The position numbers and the translations under genes were made by a program. A DNA stretch of 18,884 bases. It comes from Gyrodactylus bullatarudis. Lineage: Eukaryota > Platyhelminthes > Monogenea > Gyrodactylidea > Gyrodactylidae. The stretch lies in assembly GCA_012064415.1 (NCBI GenBank), contig SSNU01000230.1, forward strand, positions 1 through 18,884. Reading direction: 5' to 3'. A model generated the notes under the pieces. The model saw nothing but the letters and a program-made list of their open reading frames with translations, was not told where the DNA came from and did not search any database. This document shows, in pieces, positions 8,685 through 14,818 of the stretch. Position 1 is the first letter of the stretch; the number at the start of each line of letters is the position of its first letter.

Positions 8685-9112
8685 TAAACAATAATAGGCA
8701 TAAAATAAATTTTGAGGAGGTTAAAATTCTTAGTGTGCAGAAAAACTTTAGAAAGAGGTTGATTCATGAAGCTCTAGAAATAGGCAATAATGATACTTTT
8801 AATGGAAATGTTGGTGAAGTGAAAATTGAGCAGTGTTGGATTCAGCTTTTTGGCAAAAGAAGGAAGTTAAATTAAATCTGATAAAAAATGATTACTCTTT
8901 TCTGTTCTGATTATCTATACTTTATTATCATAGGTCAGCCTCTTGTATTATTCTATTCTCTCATCTGATTGGACAAAACCGATAGGTATGAGATCATGAA
9001 AGTATATAAATAGTAATTTGTCTTTTGACAAACTTGTCGTACTACTGAAGAAGGCGTTTGAAGACAATCACCGTCGAAACGTTTGGATGACCATGGCTAA
9101 GAATGCTAATAT
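8685..9112 (+). repeat. right arm of inverted PLE terminal repeat
   Basis: The plus strand repeats the PLE endonuclease tail (from KINFEEVKILSV to GKRRKLN, stop at 8875) and its 3' untranslated region. It matches the reverse complement of 6910-7262 except for a few substitutions and 75 extra bases at about 8943-9017. The arm ends at 9112, where similarity with the left arm ceases (shared AATGCTAATAT). The arrangement is head-to-head, with both 3' ends pointing outward. No target-site duplication is visible at the outer edges. Confidence 0.85.
9036..9091 (+). ncRNA. hammerhead-ribozyme-like core, right PLE arm
   Basis: CTGAAGA lies at 9045-9051, an extra A at 9052, stem II strands GGCG 9053-9056 and CGTC 9072-9075, GAAA at 9076-9079, and a minimal stem III (A9079, C9080 with G9081, T9082), giving a predicted cleavage after T9083. 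Stem I could be CTA 9042-9044 with TGG 9084-9086 and GTC 9036-9038 with GAC 9089-9091. The stem II extension is weaker than in the left arm, because one G has become T. The location in a PLE terminal repeat is where such ribozymes are known to occur. Confidence 0.5.
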
Positions 9113-9161
9113 TGACCTAAGTTTTAATAAATTTTATTATAAAAGAAGAAGAAATTTCTTC

Positions 9162-9511
9162 CTACTTGGGGCAACTTCTTACTTGGGGCACAACATATAG
9201 ATTAATAAAGAATTTCTCTTTGACCAATACATCTATGCTGTCATCTCCAGGGTTTTTATACAAAATGGAAAGATTCGAAACTGAAGCAGCATGTTTCTCC
9301 TGTTTGATATGCCTAAAACTATTCTCATAACATTTTACCTCTTTCACCATTTGCAAGTGCAGCCTTTTTCACATTTCCGATACTGCTAATTATAGGTTGA
9401 GAGCCAATTCGATTATCAACTACCGTTGACTTTTCTGTATTTGCACTTTCATTCTCAATCATAATTGTTGTTAGGGCAGAAGATTGGAGTTGATTATAAT
9501 GAGACGTAGTT
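9162..9511 (-). CDS. hypothetical broken frame, partly PLE-related
   Basis: Two minus-strand frames abut. One (about 9511 to 9330) is rich in Ser, Thr and Asn, contains NESANTEKSTVVDN, and starts after a TAG that could be an acceptor. The second (9356-9162, 64 codons) contains KHAASVSNLSILYKN and then SIDVLVKEKFFINLY. The last block lies in a segment whose DNA matches 1748-1789 over about 42 bases with few mismatches, so the end of this frame is a scrap of the left-hand Penelope-like endonuclease tail. The rest is unrecognised. It may be a host exon pair or degraded repeat, with a one-base shift near 9350. Confidence 0.3.
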
Positions 9512-9744
9512 TAAACTACTTGCTCTTCGGTTCAATTATTAATCCGACTTCATTTCCATTTTGTTTCTGAATTGAACTAGCAATAGGAAAATAATATTTT
9601 TATTTCAGAGAAGAAGAAAGAGATGCCACAATTTTCAAAAATAATGGCCTTTATTTCGGGCATACTCATCAGTGTGATACATGCCATATATAAAGGGTTA
9701 TAAAAAAATAGGAAATAAACATTACTGGTTCTTATTTTTCAATT
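9512..9744. other. AT-rich spacer, no gene recognised
   Basis: There is no conserved frame on either strand. It ends where the satellite monomer homology begins (9745). On the minus strand this is sequence just downstream of the third PLE, so any insertion boundary would be here, but no poly(A) or duplication is apparent. Confidence 0.45.
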
Positions 9745-10131
9745 TTGATTGGCTCAAACCTGTTACCAGGTTGGAGCATAATAATTTGTAATCATAAGGT
9801 TGAATAGAATGTCATTTTTGTTAACTGCATTAACTATAATTATTATTTATATTTTAGTAGTCAGGGATTGGTAATATAGGAGTGTGAAACAGAATTATCA
9901 GATTTTTATTGTGTTGCCTGGTAAAAATCGGTATTTTGTTGGTTCGTCCCTACTTCCTCTCTCCTCCTCTTCCTAGCGGGGGGTTAAGATGCCGGGAACT
10001 TTAGTTCTCTTGGTTTGGTTAATCGGCTTGACAAAGGTTTTCTGGATGCAAAGGTTTGGCTTATGTTGGTTTATTAGATATGCTTCAGCTGCTTTAGGTG
10101 CGTGGACATTGTTTCCGGTTGGTCTATAGAT
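9745..10131 (-). repeat. solitary inverted monomer of the 390-base satellite
   Basis: This segment is the reverse complement of one unit of the array at 14819-17383, nearly base for base. It starts at ATCTATAGACC and ends at GAGCCAATCAA on the minus strand, 387 bases in all. Adding the three bases TCA found at array junctions gives exactly the 390-base period. It therefore represents one complete unit and shows the edges of the module. It carries the endonuclease tail codons followed by about 230 bases of 3' untranslated sequence. Confidence 0.92.
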
Positions 10132-10500
10132 AATTTCATAAGTAAGTTGAAATACATGGCTTATCTTTTTTTTATCAATTGTGTCTTTTGTCTTGTTGGT
10201 AAACATTTTAGAAGTTTGGAAGGTCATCCGTAAGGATTCTTCAGTGTAGGTTTAGGGAAATACTCCATTTATCTTTCCTTGAATTAGTGTTGATGCCTTA
10301 TCCCTTTTGAAAGGTAGGTTCAAGTAGACAGTTCCACCTTCTTTAGGCTTTTTCCTAGGGGTGTAGATCGGAGAGAGCCTTTCGTTGATCGATTGGGTAG
10401 TCGTTGTTGAGGAATATACAGATCAATTTTTCAATCTAGTCTTCCCAGGTTGATTCTTTCATAAGTACAAACGAGTTGAAATTCAGCATCCTGCCCGTGT
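9745..10500 (-). pseudogene. third Penelope-like element: connector and truncated GIY-YIG endonuclease
   Basis: Minus-strand reading from about 10500 gives the post-RT region (KESTWED, stop, then IEKLICIFLNNDYPID). After a frameshift near 10395 it continues with the pre-nuclease strand YLNLPFKRDKASTLIQGKIN, a TAA at 10254-10252, and KDTIDKKKISHVFQLTYE. Where a complete GIY-YIG domain would place CxC, YIG and the EH helix, the frame jumps directly to IYRPTGNNVHAPKAAEAYL and NQHKPNLCIQ, the tail of the nuclease. It ends at TAG 9975-9973. The jump is at the exact boundary of the 387-base satellite monomer (10131). No reverse-transcriptase catalytic part is visible upstream of 10500. It is a different PLE lineage from the two others in the window. 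Confidence 0.75.
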
Positions 10501-11289
10501 TTTTCCGGTTTATATATATGTTTTTATATAAGAATAATAAAATAAATGCATCTTGTTAATATGTTTTTTTTTCTTTTTCTTTCTTTCGTTGATAAAGAGT
10601 TGGTAAATATATGATAACTAGTATCAAAGCATTTGTAATTTACAGTCAGGGATTATACCTTATGAAGATAAATAGTATTTTGTAACAATTTGTTCATTAC
10701 TTTCTGTTTATTTATATTGTTTCTCTTCCTGAAACAATCACTTTATATCAGTTAATCGTTCATTATGAATAACATTTAATCTACATGTTCCTTTTTTTTA
10801 ATTTGTTGAAAATAGTAATAACTTCAGTGTTTTTTATTTTAGAACTATTCTAAAAATATTTTCACAAGCTGATGGTGAAGATTCCCACCTTCCCGCCTTT
10901 TATTCTGTAATTAATTTTCGGCTGAAAATATCACGAGGAGAGCAGTTCATTACATTATTATTTTTTTTGTCTTTGCAATGGCTCTAGATACATGATATTT
11001 CAAGCAGCTTTCAACAAATTAGTTTGTGATTGGTGAATTTTATCTTTTTAATTCTAATGATCAGTGAAGACTTTGATACTTATGAAGAGTCAGTTGAGAA
11101 GAATAGAAAGGAATGAATATGAAAAATGATTAGCAAAACAATAAATATCTTCACAAGACATAAAATTTGATGTTGATTTACTAAATATTTTGATACTAGT
11201 ATATATATATATATCTTCGTCTTTAAAATATACATTAAGAAAATCTGGTATTGTATATAAATTTGATAATAATAACTTCTTTTCTTTTT
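10501..11289. other. AT-rich region with simple repeats, LINE 3' flank
   Basis: No gene is recognised. A pyrimidine tract (TTTTTTTCTTTTTCTTTC) lies at about 10563-10585 and an (AT)n microsatellite at about 11198-11214. The right end, up to 11289, is the 3' untranslated region of the minus-strand LINE. The (AT)n run could mark its 3' end, but this cannot be proven without another copy. Confidence 0.5.
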
Positions 11290-12618
11290 TTAGTTTATAA
11301 ATCTGGTTTTAATTTCTTGAGAGAACTCTTTCAAGTTTTTTCTCTTCAAGGAGTTAGGTAGTTTATCAAAGTGTTTTTTACATCGATTAAAAATAGCTAG
11401 ATTTTTTACATGTCCTTCAATTCTGTAGCGTTCTCTAAGTCTAGAGATTCTCTGGGGCCTCAGGGATTTTCTAATAAGTATGAGACTTTTTATATCTCTT
11501 CGAATTTTGATAGACTCTGAAGGTTGACCAAGTTTTTTTCTGTATTGGGCAGATAATTTGTTTCGAAAAGTTCTGGCGACTCTCTGAAACTTCTTGGACC
11601 ATTCAATTTTTTCTGGGTTCCAACATCCAGAGCAGAACTCGACAACAGTTCGGGCCACCATTTTGTATAAGAATACCTTCATAAAGTCATTTTTGATACA
11701 TTTGTGTATTTGTATACATCTGCTGACAAAAGACTTATAGATTTCCTTATAATGTTCTGTAAAATCAAGAAAATTATTATATTTAACTCCTAAATCACGA
11801 ACCGTGAATTTGGGGTTTATTATTTTATCATTAATACATATATTATTGTTGATAGGAATTGTTGTGAAAGGAGTCATGTAGAATGTTTTACTTTCATTTA
11901 TGCTAAGCCCCAGAGTTAACAGATCATTAGTAAGGGATTTTAATGATGAGTTTATAAAATTTATATCGATAAAATCATCAAAACTGAAAACTATTTTCAT
12001 ATCGTCAGCATATTTAAAAATCTTAGCTCCGTCAACATTGATTTTTGAGAATACAATATTGAACAGTAGAGGTCCAACTCTAGAGCCTTGTGGAACTCCA
12101 GAAGTTATTTGTTTGGGAGTTGAATCTTTGTTTTCATGAGAAACAAATTGCCTACGTTTAGTAAGGTATTGTATTAACATATTAAGAAGATATGAGCATA
12201 TGCCATATTCATGACATATTTCAATGATTTTATGAATATAAATCTTGTCGAAAGCTTTAGATAAATCAATGTAGATGACAATGGATTTCTTTTTTTCTTT
12301 CTCGAGAAGTGAGACATAGTTTAGAAAATCAAATATATTTGTTTCGCATGATTTTCCTCGACAAAAACCATGCTGATTTGGATCAATTTTATTTAAATTA
12401 ATTATGCTAAGAATCTTGACGAATAAAATTGAGTCGATGATCTTCATAAGATTATTTTGTAATGTTATTGGTCTAAATTCATTACTATTAGGCTTAGGTA
12501 TGGGAATAACTCTTGCTAGTAGTATATAGTCAGGAATGGTGTAAGAAAAAAATAAATTTTGAAATTTTTTATAAATACTGTGAATATAATTTACATGACT
12601 ACTTTTAAGTATATTCAT
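11290..12618 (-). CDS. LINE ORF2 reverse transcriptase, uninterrupted C-terminal 442 codons
   Basis: This is the longest frame in the window. It encodes an RNA-dependent DNA polymerase that would copy the element RNA at a nicked chromosomal target. Visible blocks are ARVIPIPKPNSNEFRPI (residues 35-51), QHGFCRGKSCETN (82-94), the first catalytic aspartate in YIDLSKAFD (D118), GVPQGS (174-179), YADD with the catalytic pair at 205-206, and a thumb/C-terminal region with CSGCWNPEK. The catalytic set is complete. The ATG at 12618 is not a natural start: in LINEs of this type the RT continues from the endonuclease, and the frame is broken just upstream by small indels in the linker. The protein part is therefore intact but the full ORF2 is not. 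Confidence 0.92.
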   Translation of the reverse strand: MNILKSSHVNYIHSIYKKFQNLFFSYTIPDYILLARVIPIPKPNSNEFRPITLQNNLMKIIDSILFVKILSIINLNKIDPNQHGFCRGKSCETNIFDFLNYVSLLEKEKKKSIVIYIDLSKAFDKIYIHKIIEICHEYGICSYLLNMLIQYLTKRRQFVSHENKDSTPKQITSGVPQGSRVGPLLFNIVFSKINVDGAKIFKYADDMKIVFSFDDFIDINFINSSLKSLTNDLLTLGLSINESKTFYMTPFTTIPINNNICINDKIINPKFTVRDLGVKYNNFLDFTEHYKEIYKSFVSRCIQIHKCIKNDFMKVFLYKMVARTVVEFCSGCWNPEKIEWSKKFQRVARTFRNKLSAQYRKKLGQPSESIKIRRDIKSLILIRKSLRPQRISRLRERYRIEGHVKNLAIFNRCKKHFDKLPNSLKRKNLKEFSQEIKTRFIN

Positions 12619-13033
12619 TTTGTAAAATCTTTAGTGTTTTTCTTTCTTGATTTTTTTCAGTAATTTATTAAATTCAGCAAAACTCATAAATGTTGTATTA
12701 TGATAGTGAAGGCAAGATTCATTATGAATTAGAAGTTCAAGATTAAGTAGATATAGTTGGTTAAACACAGACATAAAAAAATTCAGATGTTATGTTATTA
12801 TTTTTCTTTATTGATAAATCATTATTTCTTTTGTTTGAGAACTTGAAATATTTATTCAGATAGAAATATTCTTGTTTAGGCTTTTTTTCAATGTGCTCTA
12901 TGAGTTTTTTCTCAACTCTATCGTATTTTTGTTTATACAATAGTTCGATTTGTTTTTGTGTGTTCATTATAAGTTCAGAAGATTTAGTAAGTGATAGGCA
13001 TTTTTGGAGTATATTTCTCAATGTATTATTCAT
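12619..13033 (-). pseudogene. LINE ORF2 linker between endonuclease and RT, frameshifted
   Basis: Lysine-rich helical sequence (RNILQKCLSLTKSSELIM, KYDRVEKKLIEHIEKK) joins the nuclease to the polymerase. Compared with the duplicate at 14541-14813, this copy has lost about 15 bases around 12780 and has one extra base in the A/T run near 12653. These changes put stops in the original frame. The duplicate keeps an open frame through the same region, which shows that the linker was once continuous. Confidence 0.75.
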
Positions 13034-13965
13034 TCTATAGACAATTTGGTCAAAATTCTTTTTTCTTTGATCGTTGTAGCCAATGAGTAGATGTATGAAT
13101 AATGTTGAAGAAAGTTATCGGCAGTTAGAAGGTTTTCATTAATGTTTGTCACAGCTTTTATCGTATTAAAATCCGTGAATTCAAAGTATTTACCTATTTC
13201 CTTCACATCGTTTAAGATTTCAATGTTTGGAAAAGTTATCATGGCATACACTTCATGATGGTCTTTAGTTGGAAATATTTTTTGCACATTAAAGTTTATT
13301 GATGAATTTTGTTCAGTTAAAATACAGTCAAGAATATTGTTTAGTCTAGTTGGAGTATTTATTCTTTGATGCACTCCCCAGCTATAGAGGTATGATCCCA
13401 ATAGAGTATTGAGATCATTCCAATTTTCGTTAGGAAGGTTGAGATCTCCGAGAATTATGATTTCACCGCCTGTATTTACTAAATCATTTACAGAGTTTAT
13501 TAAGGAGGAATCATCACTAATTGTATCATTAGGTTTTCTATAAATTAGAATAATGTTTAAAATTTTTTGCTCATTTAGCTTAATAGCACAGTTAAGAAGT
13601 TCATTTTTTTAATAGAGGAACAGGTTGATGACACAATATTAAATGATTTCTTTATAAAAATTATAACTCCTCCATGTTTATCACCAACTCTGTCAGATCT
13701 TATAAAAACATAATTATCAATGTAGAGACTATTGTCGGAGTGAGGGTCGTGCAGCCATGTCTCAGTAAAACAGTATAAATCATATTGAGTGTTTAATATA
13801 AAGGCTTTTAGAAGAAAATAGACAGAAAATAAGGATCTTATATTTTTTAGAAAAAGAGAGATAGTAGTATTTTTAGATAACAAGAAAGAAGGAGTATTAT
13901 TTACAATGCCAGTTCTAGTTGCTTGTACTCGCAGTGATATCTGGGGCTGGGTTTTGACTAGAAGA
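13030..13965 (-). pseudogene. LINE ORF2 APE-type endonuclease, one frameshift
   Basis: Two frames make up an apurinic-like endonuclease. The first (open from about 13965, to 13575) contains NIRSL, the catalytic glutamate in CFTETWLHD, and SDRVGDKHGGV. The second (13608-13030) contains LIYRKPND, IILGDLNLPNENW with the catalytic Asp/Asn at about 13446-13438, and the terminal DHH. They are linked by a one-base shift in the T7 run at 13604-13610. All hallmark residues of the family survive. The nuclease would nick target DNA to prime reverse transcription. The single lesion in a homopolymer could also be a sequencing error. Confidence 0.88.
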
Positions 13966-14469
13966 AATGACAGAGTTTCTTGATCGAGGTAGTAAATTAT
14001 TATTATGATTTATTGTCTAAGATTCAGCATTATGAGGATATAAATTGAAATCTTTATTTTGATTTAAACTATTTTTAGCAATATATTCAGAGGTAGATAT
14101 AGTTTGCTGAAGGATAGTTTTATCTCTTGAGGTTCTTATTTTGAGCTTTTGGAATGAGATTTTGTTTTGGATAAAAAAGTTTCTATGAATTTTTGAGTTA
14201 GTAAGTATTTTTATGGGTCTGAATTTACCTGAAATTTGTTTGCCAATTCGAGTTATTATTATGATATTCTCAATTTTATTTTCTAATTTATCTAAGTAAC
14301 CATGAACATTTGGAATATCATTTTCGGATTCAGGCAGGTTATAGATAATGAGGTTTTTTGATTTTTCAGTCCGTTGATTAATCTCATTGACCATAGAATT
14401 TATTTTTTGATCAACTATTTTAAGATCATTTAGAGAATATTTGGAGATCTCTTGTTTATTATATTGTTA
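13915..14469 (-). pseudogene. LINE ORF1 RNA-binding protein, 5'-truncated
   Basis: The frame is open from 14469 and begins inside a coiled-coil-like stretch (SKYSLNDLKIVDQKINSMVN). An RRM-like core follows (NLIIYNLPESE, then RIGK and FRPIKILTN), and then a basic C-terminal domain (KLKIRTSRDKT), the layout of ORF1 proteins that coat LINE RNA. A stop at 14019-14017 lies after NAES. The same frame then continues with a Ser/Pro-rich tail (SSSQNPAPDITAST) to TAG 13917-13915, so that first stop is probably a mutation. The N-terminus is missing because other sequence was joined at 14470. Confidence 0.8.
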
Positions 14470-14814
14470 ATTGTATTATTAGGTTTTCTATAAATTAGAA
14501 TAATGTTTAAAATTTTTTGCTCATTTAGTGTAATATCACAGTTTGCATGACTACTTATAGGTATATTCATGCTAATTTTGTAAAAAATCTTTAGTGTTTT
14601 TCTTTCTTGATTTTTTCAGTAATTTATTAAATTCAGCAAAACTCATAAATGTTGTATTATGATAGTGAAGGCAAGATTCATTATGAATTAGAAGTTCAAG
14701 ATTAAAGGGATATAGTTGGTTAAACACAGACATGAAAGTTTGTTGCGAAAATTTAGGTGTAATGTTATCTTTCTCTTTTAGTGTTGCATCATTACTTTTT
14801 TTGTTTGACAACAT
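14470..14814 (-). mobile_element. scrambled LINE fragment (two segments in permuted order)
   Basis: Bases 14470-14541 match 13522-13593 (endonuclease), and 14541-14813 match about 12593-12840 (linker). Both are on the same strand as the LINE, but their order is reversed relative to the element: reading the minus strand, the linker segment comes first and the endonuclease segment second. The linker segment keeps an open frame of 80 codons (stop at 14572, containing CLHYHNTTFMSFAEFNKLLK). The segment sits between the truncated ORF1 and the first satellite copy. A permuted join suggests template switching during insertion or a later rearrangement. Confidence 0.8.
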
Positions 14815-14818
14815 GAAT

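Larger units (their letters stand above)
11290..14469 (-). mobile_element. jockey/CR1-type LINE, nearly full length
   Basis: On the minus strand the element shows, in order, ORF1 with an RRM-like core (14469-13915), an APE-type endonuclease (about 13960-13030), a linker (13033-12619) and a reverse transcriptase (12618-11290). This order is that of jockey/CR1-group non-LTR retrotransposons. The 5' untranslated region and the ORF1 start are replaced by a scrambled fragment of the same element at 14470-14814. Two further copies of this family lie at 1-399 and 5721-6906. The clade is called from motif style only, and CR1 versus jockey cannot be decided by eye. Confidence 0.88.

Noticed and set aside
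6910..9112. DNA transposon with terminal inverted repeats
   Set aside because: The inverted arms contain the endonuclease C-terminus and 3' UTR of the enclosed Penelope-like element, and the interior is a reverse transcriptase. PLE pseudo-LTRs explain the structure.
9148..9161. 14-base palindrome GAAGAAATTTCTTC, resembling a heat-shock element
   Set aside because: It is short, has a single GAA/TTC pair, and no gene start lies nearby. Chance is likely in AT-rich DNA.
9018..9200. plus-strand 60-codon frame
   Set aside because: It lies in PLE 3' untranslated sequence over the ribozyme-like core and runs into unrelated DNA. It is most likely open by chance.
11900..12139. plus-strand 79-codon frame
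   Set aside because: It is antisense to the YADD region of the LINE reverse transcriptase.
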